Source: Fusibacter sp. 3D3 (GTDB lineage Bacteria > Bacillota > Clostridia > Peptostreptococcales > Acidaminobacteraceae). Taken from it: a DNA stretch of 46,836 bases. A program made the position numbers and the translations under genes. The stretch is from the NCBI RefSeq assembly GCF_001748365.1, contig NZ_BDHH01000031.1, positions 1-46,836 on the forward strand, in the 5' to 3' direction. Position 1 is the first letter of the stretch. Every line of letters begins with the position of its first letter. The notes beneath the pieces were generated by a model. It saw only the letters and a program-made list of their open reading frames with translations, searched no databases and was not told the DNA's origin. Positions 9,847 through 17,696 of the stretch are shown here, piece after piece.

Positions 9847-10404
9847 TTATACTTCCATGATCTCGTCTGTTTTTTTATCGATCAAATGGTCTATCGTATT
9901 CACATGATCATCAATCATCTTTTGAACTTCTTTTTCTGCGGATGTCAAATCATCTTCTGTTATTTCTTTATTCTTTTGCATTTTTTTGAGCGTTTCAATT
10001 GCATCTCTTCGCTCATTTCTAAGAGCGATTTTAGAATCTTCACCTATTTTTTTAGCTTGTTTCGCTAAATCTTTTCGACGTTCTTCTGTGAGCATTGGCA
10101 TGACAAGTCTGATTAATTTGCCATCATTACTTGGATTAATCCCTAGGTCTGCAATTTGAATTGCCTTTTCAATATCTTTTAGAATAGAGGCGTCATAAGG
10201 TTGGATTTGTATAATTCTAGGTTCTGGTACAGATATACTCGCAAGCTGTTTAATAGGTGTTTCAGAACCATAATATTCAACCATAACTCTATCTAAAATA
10301 AGCGGATTAGCTCTTCCCGCACGAATGTGATTTAAATCCTCTTTTAGCACACCTAGTGTTTTTTCCATTTTTTCATTTAAGTGTTCATGTACTTGATTTC
10401 TCAT
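9847..10404 (-). CDS. frr: Ribosome recycling factor
   Basis: Splits post-termination ribosomes with EF-G. The 185-residue length is exactly that of the family; the long charged helices (MEKTLGVLKEDLNHIRAGRANP at the N-terminus) and the C-terminal run of charged helices around LTEERRKDLAKQAKKIGED are typical. It starts at an ATG with GGAGGCGTAGTA upstream; the pyrH stop codon lies inside that stretch, so the genes are translationally close (2 bp apart). A strong terminator follows its stop codon. Confidence 0.97.
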   Translation of the reverse strand: MRNQVHEHLNEKMEKTLGVLKEDLNHIRAGRANPLILDRVMVEYYGSETPIKQLASISVPEPRIIQIQPYDASILKDIEKAIQIADLGINPSNDGKLIRLVMPMLTEERRKDLAKQAKKIGEDSKIALRNERRDAIETLKKMQKNKEITEDDLTSAEKEVQKMIDDHVNTIDHLIDKKTDEIMEV

Positions 10405-10406
10405 TA

Positions 10407-11117
10407 CTACGCCTCCTCAATGATCGTTCCAACATTTAATCCGGAGCATGCTTTGATAATATTTTCTGGAACATTTAAGTCAAATACAGAAATAGGAATA
10501 TGGTTATCCATACATATAGTGATAGAAGTCAAATCCATAACACCTAGTTTTTTACTAAGCACTTCTGTAAATGAAATTTTTTCATATTTCTTGGCATGTT
10601 CAAATTTTGCAGGATCGCAATCATATACGCCATCAATATTTTTAGCAAGTAATATTAACTCTGCATCAATTTCAGCAGCTCTGAGTGCTGCGGCTGTATC
10701 CGTTGAAAAGAAAGGACTTCCCGTCCCAGCTGCAAACAACACAACCTTCCCCTCGCTGAGGTAATTGACAGCATTTTCTCTATTATAAGCTTCACCCACT
10801 TGAGGCATGGGAATTGCACTGAGCACTTTATTTTCAACACCAAGGTATTTTAATGCGTCTGACATCGCTAAAGAATTCATGACCGTAGCGAGCATCCCCA
10901 TATAATCTGCAGTTGTTCTCTCCATATTAGGATTCGAACGCCCTCTCCAAAAATTACCTGCTCCAATGACAATACCAACCTCTGCACCTAATTGGTGTAT
11001 TTTCTTGACATAACCTGCAATTTCCTGAACTGTGTCATAATCCACGCCAGAACCTCTTGTTCCCGCTAATACTTCTCCACTTAACTTTAACAATACACGT
11101 TTATATTTAAGTTCCAA
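10407..11117 (-). CDS. pyrH: UMP kinase
   Basis: Phosphorylates UMP to UDP in pyrimidine nucleotide synthesis; bacterial hexameric amino-acid-kinase fold. The 236 residues show the N-terminal KRVLLKLSGEVLAG phosphate loop, VIGAGNFWRG, the UMP-binding ADYMGMLATVMNSLA, and AAGTGSPFFSTDTAAALRA. The start codon is TTG at 11117, supported by GGAGGTTGTGCT just upstream. A promoter (11141-11169) lies between the tsf terminator and this gene, so pyrH-frr can be transcribed apart from rpsB-tsf. Confidence 0.97.
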   Translation of the reverse strand: MELKYKRVLLKLSGEVLAGTRGSGVDYDTVQEIAGYVKKIHQLGAEVGIVIGAGNFWRGRSNPNMERTTADYMGMLATVMNSLAMSDALKYLGVENKVLSAIPMPQVGEAYNRENAVNYLSEGKVVLFAAGTGSPFFSTDTAAALRAAEIDAELILLAKNIDGVYDCDPAKFEHAKKYEKISFTEVLSKKLGVMDLTSITICMDNHIPISVFDLNVPENIIKACSGLNVGTIIEEA

Positions 11118-11140
11118 AGCACAACCTCCGTTCTATCTCT

Positions 11141-11169
11141 ATTTTACAGTAATTAATGAGTCCAATCAA
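11141..11169 (-). promoter_or_regulatory. Sigma-A promoter for pyrH-frr
   Basis: Minus-strand TTGATT (plus 11164-11169), 17-bp spacer, TAAAAT (plus 11141-11146). It starts 14 bp below the tsf terminator T run and ends 24 bp above the pyrH TTG. Four and five of six consensus matches with ideal spacing. Confidence 0.65.
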
Positions 11170-11182
11170 ACTTTTTTTCCTT

Positions 11183-11209
11183 AAAAAAGAGAACACGACT
11201 GTGTTCTCT
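11183..11209 (-). terminator. Rho-independent terminator after tsf
   Basis: Minus-strand AGAGAACAC and GTGTTCTCT form a perfect 9-bp stem with a 4-base loop, followed by a six-T run (plus 11183-11188). It begins 20 bp after the tsf stop and stands before the pyrH promoter. Confidence 0.9.
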
Positions 11210-11228
11210 CTTGATTTGCGAATTATAA

Positions 11229-11876
11229 TTAAGCTTTTAATTGTTTAGCAACTTCTTCAGCGAAGTTTTCAGTTTTCTTTTCAATGCCTTCGCCAACTTC
11301 AAATCTTGAAAATCTTCTTATAGAAAGATTTTCACCGATCTTTGCAATTTTTTCTTTTAAAAGATCATCAATAGTCTTATCTGGATCTTTAATAAAAGGT
11401 TGCTCCAATAAACAAACTTCTTTGTAGTATTTTGCAATTCTACCTTCAACCATTTTATCGATGATTTGAGCAGGTTTACCTTCATTTAAAGCTTGATTTC
11501 TTAAGATTTCTTTTTCTGCCTCAAGTGCTTCAGTAGGCACTTCTTCTCTTCTTACATAAAGTGGTCTAGCAGCTGCAACTTGCATAGCAACGTCTCTACC
11601 AAATTCTTGGAATTCTTCATTTTTAGCAACGAAATCTGTTTCGCTATTGATTTCAACAATAACACCAATTCTTCCGCCATGGATATATGAAGCTATAATA
11701 CCTTCTGCAGCAATCCTGTCACTCTTTTTAGCAGCTTTTGCAATGCCTTTTTCTCTAAGGTATTTGACTGCCTCATCCATATTACCATTTGTTTCAACGA
11801 GCGCTTTTTTACAATCCATCATACCAGCGCCTGTTGCTTCTCTTAATTCTTTAACTAATGAAGCTGAAATTGACAT
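11229..11876 (-). CDS. tsf: Elongation factor Ts, short form
   Basis: Guanine nucleotide exchange factor for EF-Tu. It has the N-terminal UBA-like domain ([21 protein letters not shown]) and the core signature [15 protein letters not shown] that contacts EF-Tu. At 215 residues it is shorter than the ~290-300 residue Bacillus/E. coli protein: the second core subdomain is largely missing and the chain passes quickly to the C-terminal module. Short EF-Ts is known from other bacteria including some Clostridia, so this is a natural variant, not a truncation. AGGAGGATATAAC precedes the ATG. Confidence 0.96.
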   Translation of the reverse strand: MSISASLVKELREATGAGMMDCKKALVETNGNMDEAVKYLREKGIAKAAKKSDRIAAEGIIASYIHGGRIGVIVEINSETDFVAKNEEFQEFGRDVAMQVAAARPLYVRREEVPTEALEAEKEILRNQALNEGKPAQIIDKMVEGRIAKYYKEVCLLEQPFIKDPDKTIDDLLKEKIAKIGENLSIRRFSRFEVGEGIEKKTENFAEEVAKQLKA

Positions 11877-11941
11877 GTTATATCCTCCTATTATAATATT
11901 AACGACTTGCGTCTTATGATCCTCTACAAATCTATTTCTGA

Positions 11942-11968
11942 TAAAAAGGTAAGAGAAATTCTCTTACC
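11942..11968 (-). terminator. Hairpin terminator/attenuator between rpsB and tsf
   Basis: Minus-strand GGTAAGAG and CTCTTACC form a stem (plus 11948-11968) with a five-base AT-only loop, followed by TTTTTAT. It begins about 11 bp after the rpsB stop. Partial read-through would set the rpsB:tsf ratio. The plus-strand side is also T-rich. Confidence 0.75.
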
Positions 11969-11979
11969 TCAATATTTTT

Positions 11980-12711
11980 TTACTCTTCAGTTACAACAGC
12001 TTCAGCAACAGGCGCATCCGTTAATTGCTCGCCTTGATTCGCTTCAATAACAGCATCTGCCATTCTTCCAGCGATTAATTTTACCGCTCTAATCGCATCG
12101 TCATTACCTGGAATTACATAATCAACTTCATCAGGATCACAGTTTGTATCTACGATAGCAACAACTGGAATTCCTAAATTCTTAGCTTCTTTAATTGCAA
12201 TTCTTTCTTTTTTTGGATCTACTATAAATAAGGCACTTGGCAATTTAGTCATGTGCTTAATGCCGCCTAAATATTTCTCTAATTTTTCTTTTTTAGCTTT
12301 TAATTGAAGTACTTCTTTTTTAGGCAACGCTTCGAAAGTACCGTCGTTCTCCATTTTTTCTAATTTGAACAACAAATCAATTCTTTTCTTAATGGTTTTA
12401 AAGTTTGTCAACATACCGCCTAACCATCTTTGGTTAACAAAGTACATTCCCGCTCTTAACGCCTCTGATTCAATGGCTTCTTGAGCTTGTTTCTTAGTGC
12501 CGACAAAAAGTACAGTACCATTTTCTTCCACAACGCTTTTTATGAACGCATAAGCATCGTCTACTTTACCCACTGTTTTTTGAAGGTCGATAATGTAAAT
12601 ACCATTTCTTTCTGTGAAGATGTACTCAGCCATTTTTGGATTCCATCTTCTAGTTTGGTGACCAAAGTGTACACCTGCTTCTAATAGTTCTTTCATTGAA
12701 ATTATTGACAT
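11980..12711 (-). CDS. rpsB: 30S ribosomal protein S2
   Basis: Structural protein of the small subunit. The 243 residues begin [27 protein letters not shown], the S2 signature, and contain the second signature region around [21 protein letters not shown]. The C-terminal tail is acidic and Glu/Ala-rich ([11 protein letters not shown]), common in Firmicutes S2. The start ATG has a GAGGAGG Shine-Dalgarno. It is the first gene of the unit driven by the 12815-12843 promoter and lies beyond the flagellar genes as in Bacillus. Confidence 0.98.
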   Translation of the reverse strand: MSIISMKELLEAGVHFGHQTRRWNPKMAEYIFTERNGIYIIDLQKTVGKVDDAYAFIKSVVEENGTVLFVGTKKQAQEAIESEALRAGMYFVNQRWLGGMLTNFKTIKKRIDLLFKLEKMENDGTFEALPKKEVLQLKAKKEKLEKYLGGIKHMTKLPSALFIVDPKKERIAIKEAKNLGIPVVAIVDTNCDPDEVDYVIPGNDDAIRAVKLIAGRMADAVIEANQGEQLTDAPVAEAVVTEE

Positions 12712-12737
12712 CTTAACTCCTCCTCGTTTTTTACCTC

Positions 12738-12793
12738 CCTACTTTTCATCTTTCGAAATGACCCTTGGGCAACAATTTCAAAATTAAAGTAGG
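12738..12793 (-). promoter_or_regulatory. rpsB 5' leader hairpin, candidate S2 autoregulatory leader
   Basis: In the rpsB leader, minus-strand CCTACTTT (plus 12786-12793) pairs with AAAGTAGG (plus 12738-12745), enclosing about 40 nt with further partial pairing, just before the rpsB Shine-Dalgarno. Structured S2-binding leaders are known in Firmicutes; that this is one is inferred from position and pairing only. Confidence 0.4.
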
Positions 12794-12814
12794 TGTGTTT
12801 TTATTACCTTAAAT

Positions 12815-12843
12815 AGTATAACACAAAGCCTCATGAAGCTCAA
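12815..12843 (-). promoter_or_regulatory. Sigma-A promoter for rpsB-tsf
   Basis: Minus-strand TTGAGC (plus 12838-12843), exactly 17 bp, TATACT (plus 12815-12820). It lies 104 bp above the rpsB ATG, giving a leader of about 100 nt. This marks the boundary between the flagellar super-operon and the translation genes. Confidence 0.75.
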
Positions 12844-12863
12844 CTTTTTTTATCTGCAAATAC

Positions 12864-13430
12864 TTATATTTTTTTTGTCACATCAGGCAACTGAATAAGG
12901 AGCTGAAGTTCTCCCATGCCAATATTAAGCTCCTTTGCAATTGCTTTCAGGGAAGCCCCTTCACTTCTTCTTTTTACAACCTGATCTCGTAAAGTGATCT
13001 CTGACTCATAACCCATGCTTTCATCAAGTTTCATTGATTCGATTTCCTTTTTATGCGCGTTTTCATCTTTGCTCAGATCCATTTTGGCTTTATGCATTGC
13101 AATAGGATCTGCATAACGCTCATCCTGCACGCTATTTGCTTTAGATCGCTTTGATAATGAAGCTATTTCCGCCTCTATCAACTGGATCTCTTTTTCATGT
13201 TGAGAATACTTCCCCTCTAAATCACTGGCGATTTCATAAAAAGCATTGTTCATTTCATCAATTGACATCTGTAGATTCTCCAATAGCTTAAAAAGATCAT
13301 CTTCCTTATAAAGGCTTGAATGTTCTAATAATTGTTCACGTTTTAATATCGCCCTATTCAGTTCTCTTCTCATCAAAAAAATGGAACTGACTACAATCAT
13401 CAGTCCAAATATTATACTTATAACATACAT
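12864..13430 (-). CDS. DUF6115/SwrB-like membrane-anchored coiled-coil protein
   Basis: 188 residues: one N-terminal membrane helix (residues 1-20, MYVISIIFGLMIVVSSIFLM), a Glu/Lys-rich coiled coil (~21-95), a charged linker, and a C-terminal helix-turn-helix-like segment (RRSEGASLKAIAKELNIGMGELQLLIQL, about 153-180). This layout matches the DUF6115 group and, in position, Bacillus SwrB: last gene of the fla/che operon just before rpsB. SwrB promotes activation of flagellar type III export; that this protein does the same is inferred from position and architecture, not from visible sequence identity. The start has a weak Shine-Dalgarno and lies 5 bp after the previous stop. Confidence 0.7.
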   Translation of the reverse strand: MYVISIIFGLMIVVSSIFLMRRELNRAILKREQLLEHSSLYKEDDLFKLLENLQMSIDEMNNAFYEIASDLEGKYSQHEKEIQLIEAEIASLSKRSKANSVQDERYADPIAMHKAKMDLSKDENAHKKEIESMKLDESMGYESEITLRDQVVKRRSEGASLKAIAKELNIGMGELQLLIQLPDVTKKI

Positions 13431-13435
13431 ATAGT

Positions 13436-13780
13436 CTACACTTTCATATCAAATTTTGTGCCTTCTTTACCATATTGAGTCTTTGTAGGTTGAATGGTTT
13501 CTTTTTCTTTCTCTTGATCATGCTCATCAGAAAGATGCTTTTTCTTTCTCTTTTTCTTCTTCTGATCTGCTTCATTCTCTTTTTTATTATTCTTGACGAC
13601 GTTGTGCTCTTTAGACTCTAGTGTATTGACTGTTTGCTTCTTCTTAGCAGTATCTTCTTTATTTTCAATTTGAGCGCTTGCAAGTTCGTTAGCTTGTTTA
13701 CTTACAACATTCTGTTTAGCCGCATGAATTTCTTCAGTTTTGTGAACAACCATTTGCATATCAACCGGTCTAATTCCCAT
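13436..13780 (-). CDS. Lys/Glu-rich small protein of the flagellar operon, function unknown
   Basis: 114 residues from the ATG at 13780, chosen because AAGGAAGGTGAAATT stands right before it; an in-frame extension to 13831 lacks a ribosome site. The N-terminus MGIRPVDMQMVVHKTEEI is ordered-looking; I recall similar short N-termini in conserved hypothetical proteins downstream of fapA in other Clostridia. The rest is low complexity: Lys/Glu/Gln-rich with a basic stretch KKKKRKKKH, then a short C-terminal GTKFDMKV. It is likely mostly disordered and cytosolic. It sits between fapA (74 bp) and the DUF6115 gene (5 bp). No function can be assigned; a role with FapA is inferred from linkage. Confidence 0.65.
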   Translation of the reverse strand: MGIRPVDMQMVVHKTEEIHAAKQNVVSKQANELASAQIENKEDTAKKKQTVNTLESKEHNVVKNNKKENEADQKKKKRKKKHLSDEHDQEKEKETIQPTKTQYGKEGTKFDMKV

Positions 13781-13854
13781 AATTTCACCTTCCTTTAGAA
13801 TTATAAGATCATCCGAAAAAAAATCAGTCAACTCTTATTACAATTTTAATTTTT

Positions 13855-15240
13855 TTAATATGTCCTCGCAACAATTTCACCTTTATCCTTAAGTATACTC
13901 GTATGTGTCATTTCATGTTTTACATAGTAGCTTGTACTCCCAATTTTCACACGAGTGCCTGGATAAATCATTCTTGCAGTTAATTTTGCACCTTTTATAT
14001 TGTTAACAAGTTCATTTAACATTTTTAGCCTTTGTCTTTTATCGCTTAACTGTGTATCCATTTCAACAAAATTGGCACTGTACTTTTTATACATAAATAG
14101 GGAGCGTTCATCCTCCGGATTTTGATCCACTTTGCCCTTTAAAAGTTTAAGTGATTTATCCAACTTGTCATGCATTTCTATCAAATCTTTCACTTCTGTG
14201 GACAGTGTTTTTAACTCATCAATGATTTCTACGTCAACGCCGAGTTTAAATGAAGTTACTATGCCAAGTTCAGAACCTATAACGTGCGCTTCAATATCAC
14301 TTTTACAAGAAATCTCTCCGCCGACAATCAGCCCTTTTTTACCTTTTACAACGATCCGACCATCACACTTGACAACACTATTCATTATAGCGCCCGTTTC
14401 AATATTCCCTCTACAAATAACATCACAACTGTTGATGAAATTAGAAGTTAAATTACCACCGCAATAGATATAAGCATTGTCATGCCCCTGAATACCCCTA
14501 GATATAACCACATCTCCAGTCGCCTTCACATTGGCACCCTCAACGACACCATTAATTGAAAGATCGCCTTCACAATCAACTTCATAACCATCTGTTACAT
14601 TGCCGTGAATGATCACTTGTCCATGAAATTTAATATTTCCCGTTTCAACACCTACATCTTTATTAATCTCAAGCACTTTGATAACCGAAATCTTATCATT
14701 TTCATTGACAACAGATCCATCGCATTCTGCAGCGACGGACAAACCATCTGGAGAGATTTTAACATTTTTGCCCATTTTGAAAACAATATCTTTGCCATCT
14801 TTACCTTTAATGACTTTACCCGTAACCGTGGTCCCGTTTTTCGCTTTTGTGGCAGGTGTTTTTAAAGCGAGAATTTCATTTTCCTTAACGACTTCTACAT
14901 ACCCTAAGTTTTTAAAGTCAACGCGTCCATCTTCTAATAGTTGAGGTTTTACATGATGATCCTTGCCGTAGATAAATTCGATGCTTGCATCCACGCCATT
15001 TTCATGAGGCACGCCTTCTGCAACAATTTCATTGAAAACAGATTTTTGGTTTTTACAAATAGCCTCAATGCTATTGAATTTCAAACCAAATACAACATTT
15101 TTGTCTTTTAAGATTTTTATAAGTTCATCCGATTTCACAACAATATCTGGTTGTAAAAATTCAATGGATAAAAAAGCTTTATAGTAATCGTCTGAAATTT
15201 TTATCGAGATGTCGAATTTAGATTGATTTTGTTCGCTCAT
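13855..15240 (-). CDS. fapA: FapA family protein (DUF342)
   Basis: 461 residues. N-terminal mixed domain (~1-100), then a central right-handed beta-helix made of short repeats rich in Gly/Val/Asn/Asp (for example KFHGQVIIHGNVTDGYEVDCEG without the break, onward to ~330), then a coiled coil (~335-405) and a C-terminal all-beta tail (MIYPGTRVKIGSTSYYV). This is the DUF342/FapA 'flagellar assembly protein A' layout, found beside flagellar genes in many Firmicutes and proteobacteria; in Vibrio FapA links flagellar assembly to glucose signalling. It starts at ATG with AAGGGGGAAG upstream and has its own promoter region (15274-15337). Confidence 0.85.
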   Translation of the reverse strand: MSEQNQSKFDISIKISDDYYKAFLSIEFLQPDIVVKSDELIKILKDKNVVFGLKFNSIEAICKNQKSVFNEIVAEGVPHENGVDASIEFIYGKDHHVKPQLLEDGRVDFKNLGYVEVVKENEILALKTPATKAKNGTTVTGKVIKGKDGKDIVFKMGKNVKISPDGLSVAAECDGSVVNENDKISVIKVLEINKDVGVETGNIKFHGQVIIHGNVTDGYEVDCEGDLSINGVVEGANVKATGDVVISRGIQGHDNAYIYCGGNLTSNFINSCDVICRGNIETGAIMNSVVKCDGRIVVKGKKGLIVGGEISCKSDIEAHVIGSELGIVTSFKLGVDVEIIDELKTLSTEVKDLIEMHDKLDKSLKLLKGKVDQNPEDERSLFMYKKYSANFVEMDTQLSDKRQRLKMLNELVNNIKGAKLTARMIYPGTRVKIGSTSYYVKHEMTHTSILKDKGEIVARTY

Positions 15241-15273
15241 ACTTCCCCCTTGTTTTTTATGCTTCTGATATAT

Positions 15274-15300
15274 ATATCGGCATTATTTAAAAAAACATTA
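15274..15300 (-). promoter_or_regulatory. Sigma-28 (sigma-D) type promoter upstream of fapA
   Basis: Minus-strand TAAT (plus 15297-15300), 15-bp spacer, GCCGATAT (plus 15274-15281). The consensus is TAAA-N15-GCCGATAA, so each box differs at one base and the spacing is exact. It lies immediately downstream of the sigma-28 gene and 34 bp above the fapA ATG. Confidence 0.55.
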
Positions 15301-15308
15301 TCATTATT

Positions 15309-15337
15309 ATTATACAATAAATTATCACATAATACAA
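15309..15337 (-). promoter_or_regulatory. Sigma-A promoter upstream of fapA
   Basis: Minus-strand TTGTAT (plus 15332-15337), 17-bp spacer, perfect TATAAT (plus 15309-15314). It overlaps the base of the hairpin after the sigma-28 gene and lies above the sigma-28-type site, so fapA may have tandem promoters. Confidence 0.6.
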
Positions 15338-15358
15338 AATCACAGTTTCCTGTGATTT
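15337..15358 (-). terminator. Hairpin at the end of the sigma-28 gene
   Basis: AAATCACAG and CTGTGATTT form a perfect 9-bp stem; on the minus strand the loop is the stable tetraloop GAAA. The upper arm includes the stop codon of the sigma factor gene. Only about four T follow, so termination is probably partial. Confidence 0.5.
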
Positions 15359-16091
15359 AAACTATTTCTTCCAATGAAATTTTAAGCTTTGAAATCGCCT
15401 TAGTGTGAATTTGAGATACACGAGATTCAGAAATCGACAAAACATCTGCAATTTCTTTATATGTAAGCTCCGAGTAATAGTACAATTGCAAAACCATCTT
15501 TTCTTTTTCTGGTAATTTACCGATAATTTGGGTTAGTATGCGTTTCATTTCTTCATCAACGTATTTTTCTTCTGGCTGAAATTCAATATTTTTAGATTTA
15601 ATATCAAAATTGGAATTATCATCAATTTTTTCTTCTAAGGAAACGACCGAATACGTTGTGACTTCACCTAACAATTTATTATATTCTTCAAGAGACAATC
15701 CCATTTCTTCCGCTATGAGTTCATCCGAAATATCAAATCCATATTTTTTTTGAAGTTTCGCTATTGCTTCTTCGATTTTCTTATATTTTTGACGCGTACT
15801 CCTAGGAATCCAGTCCATATGTCTAATTTGATCAATAATGGCGCCTCTAATTCTTATATTGGCATACGTCTCAAATTTTATATTCTTTGTGTGATCAAAT
15901 TTATCGATGGCATCAATTAAGCCAATGACACCATACCCTAATAAATCATCAAAATCAACATGCGCATTATAGTTATTGTATAATCGTCCAGCGATTATTT
16001 TGACTAAAGGGACATATCTTATGATAAGTTCATCTTTTGCATCTCTAATATTTCTATCTTTGTAGTTGATCCATAATTGTTCGTTAGTCAT
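15357..16091 (-). CDS. fliA: Flagellar RNA polymerase sigma-28 factor
   Basis: Directs RNA polymerase to late flagellar and chemotaxis promoters. The 244 residues have region 2 (DDLLGYGVIGLIDAIDKFD, then FETYANIRIRGAIIDQIRHMD with WIPRSTRQKYKKIEEAI), region 3 (ISDELIAEEMGLSLEEY) and region 4 (LPEKEKMVLQLYYYSELTYKEIA then SISESRVSQIH). This is the FliA/SigD/WhiG group; sigD is the Bacillus name. It follows cheD by 41 bp. The anti-sigma FlgM is not in the window. A perfect sigma-28 promoter upstream of fliM reads through about 15 kb to this gene, which suggests positive feedback. GAAGGTGG precedes the ATG. Confidence 0.96.
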   Translation of the reverse strand: MTNEQLWINYKDRNIRDAKDELIIRYVPLVKIIAGRLYNNYNAHVDFDDLLGYGVIGLIDAIDKFDHTKNIKFETYANIRIRGAIIDQIRHMDWIPRSTRQKYKKIEEAIAKLQKKYGFDISDELIAEEMGLSLEEYNKLLGEVTTYSVVSLEEKIDDNSNFDIKSKNIEFQPEEKYVDEEMKRILTQIIGKLPEKEKMVLQLYYYSELTYKEIADVLSISESRVSQIHTKAISKLKISLEEIV

Positions 16092-16132
16092 TAAACCACC
16101 TTCAAAGTAACTTTTGCAATGTATTTTAGAAG

Positions 16133-16618
16133 TTACAGTTCCCTTATACCTTTGCCAGCTGTTTTAATTAAAAGCTTTCCATCTTCACTATAGAATTCGA
16201 TCGTTCTACCGAAGTTGCCTCCCGTTTCATCTGCTTTAATTGGAATTCCCATATTTTTCAATATTTCGCGAACTGCCTCAGCATTTCTCTCACCAATTTT
16301 CATAGCATCATTTTGTGATGAAAAGGAAAACATCTGAGCGCCACCTGCAATTTTTGCATAAAAACGACTCTTCCTAGCCCCTTTAACTTCCATTTGGCTA
16401 ATAAGCTCTACTATTGCAGTATCTGCAAATTTGGCAACATTTTCATTTTTTCGAATCGCTTTACTTGAAGGTAACATAATATGAGCCATGCCTGTTATTT
16501 TAGTCAACGGATCATATAAACAAATACCAACACACGACCCTAATCCTAGGGTCGTGAGTGCATTAGGGAAATCTGCTACTTTCAAGTCAGCCATGCCAAC
16601 CTTAATCATTGTGCTCAT
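16133..16618 (-). CDS. cheD: Chemoreceptor glutamine deamidase CheD
   Basis: Deamidates specific glutamines on chemoreceptors and, in Bacillus, binds CheC to modulate its phosphatase activity. The 161 residues carry the catalytic elements in TLGLGSCVGICLYD (Cys29 with the preceding Thr) and GMAHIMLP (His46). The ATG overlaps the cheC stop by four bases (ATGA), so the two are translationally coupled, as expected for a protein pair. A Shine-Dalgarno GGGG lies within the end of cheC. Confidence 0.95.
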   Translation of the reverse strand: MSTMIKVGMADLKVADFPNALTTLGLGSCVGICLYDPLTKITGMAHIMLPSSKAIRKNENVAKFADTAIVELISQMEVKGARKSRFYAKIAGGAQMFSFSSQNDAMKIGERNAEAVREILKNMGIPIKADETGGNFGRTIEFYSEDGKLLIKTAGKGIREL

Positions 16619-17232
16619 AGTGTAACCCCTAAACTACCAAGTAAGACTTCATAAGATTCCATATCTGGGATTAAAAAGAAATACCCATCTACTTTCTTCG
16701 CTGCATCAGTTTCTATAAACTCATTTTGAATAATTAAAACATTATCACCCATTTGACCGAATTCTATTGCGGGCACACTTAAAATAGCGCCCGCCATGTC
16801 AATTGCAAGTGCTGGAACTGAAATTTTAATTTTGAGATTGGTAAGACCTGACAAGGATGAAACGTAGGCGCCAGAGAGAATATTACCAATTTCTTTTAAT
16901 GCTGAAATCGTAAATTCATCAAACTCCGCATTATCTCTTGGCATCAATAAATCCACTAGATTAATCGCAGAACTTTGATCCAAAACAAACATAATGCTGC
17001 CCGTGATATCGCCTTCTATCTTGAAAAAAATGCCGCAAACAATATTTTCTGGTCCGCCCAGAATCTCTGGAACTTCATCAAATTCAAGAACTTTAACAAC
17101 AGGTACTTTCATATCCACTTTCTTATCGATCATTTTCGCTAAGGAAGTAGCTGCGTTTCCTGCACCAATATTGCCAATTTCTCTAAGTACATCAAGTACT
17201 ATATTATTATTAAGATTTAACTGATCTGACAT
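16615..17232 (-). CDS. cheC: CheY-P phosphatase CheC
   Basis: Dephosphorylates CheY-P and takes part in adaptation with CheD. The 205 residues contain two copies of the phosphatase signature: LDVLREIGNIGAGNAATSLA near the N-terminus and SALKEIGNILSGAYVSSL in the second half, both keeping the catalytic Glu and Asn. It is therefore expected to be active. It lies between cheW (20 bp) and cheD (overlap). FliY upstream in the same operon has the same fold, so the organism has at least two CheC-type phosphatases. Confidence 0.95.
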   Translation of the reverse strand: MSDQLNLNNNIVLDVLREIGNIGAGNAATSLAKMIDKKVDMKVPVVKVLEFDEVPEILGGPENIVCGIFFKIEGDITGSIMFVLDQSSAINLVDLLMPRDNAEFDEFTISALKEIGNILSGAYVSSLSGLTNLKIKISVPALAIDMAGAILSVPAIEFGQMGDNVLIIQNEFIETDAAKKVDGYFFLIPDMESYEVLLGSLGVTL

Positions 17233-17252
17233 TACGCCCCCTATCCACTCAC

Positions 17253-17681
17253 CTATTCAATATTGAGCACTTTGAATAAGTCTATTAACATTATGATTCT
17301 TTCATTTTTCTTACCAATATTTTTGATAAACTCGTTATTGACGTCTTTTTTTACAGTTGGTGCTGCATCAATATCATCTTCTGAAATTTGAAGTACTTCC
17401 GATGAAGAATCCACCAACATACCTATTTTCATTTCCTCTAAATTTATAATGATAATCCTTGATTCATCTGTGGCCTCTTTTGGGGTCAATCCAAATCTAA
17501 TTCTCAAATCTACCACTGGCACAATGATCCCTCTTAGATTTACAACACCTCTTACGTAAGGTGAAGAATAAGGCACTCTTGTAATGGGCAATACTTTTTC
17601 GATATTTTCTACATTATTGATATCAATGCCATAGTACTCTTGATTGAGTCTAAAGGTTACAAATTCTTTGATTTCGCTCAT
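17253..17681 (-). CDS. cheW: Chemotaxis coupling protein CheW
   Basis: Links chemoreceptors to the CheA kinase at the membrane array. The 142 residues are a single CheW domain: FVTFRLNQEYYGIDINNVENIEKV, the hallmark PYVRGVVNLRGIIVPVVDLR, and a C-terminal IMLIDLFKVLNIE. AAGGGGGAATATGT precedes the ATG. It is 15 bp after cheA. Confidence 0.96.
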   Translation of the reverse strand: MSEIKEFVTFRLNQEYYGIDINNVENIEKVLPITRVPYSSPYVRGVVNLRGIIVPVVDLRIRFGLTPKEATDESRIIIINLEEMKIGMLVDSSSEVLQISEDDIDAAPTVKKDVNNEFIKNIGKKNERIIMLIDLFKVLNIE

Positions 17682-17696
17682 ACATATTCCCCCTTA

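Noticed and set aside
11229-11876. Short EF-Ts as a truncated gene
   Set aside because: Length and both ends fit the short EF-Ts type known from other bacteria; good start and a terminator after the stop.
13781-13831. N-terminal extension of the Lys-rich protein
   Set aside because: The extension has no Shine-Dalgarno and itself contains the good ribosome site for the downstream ATG.
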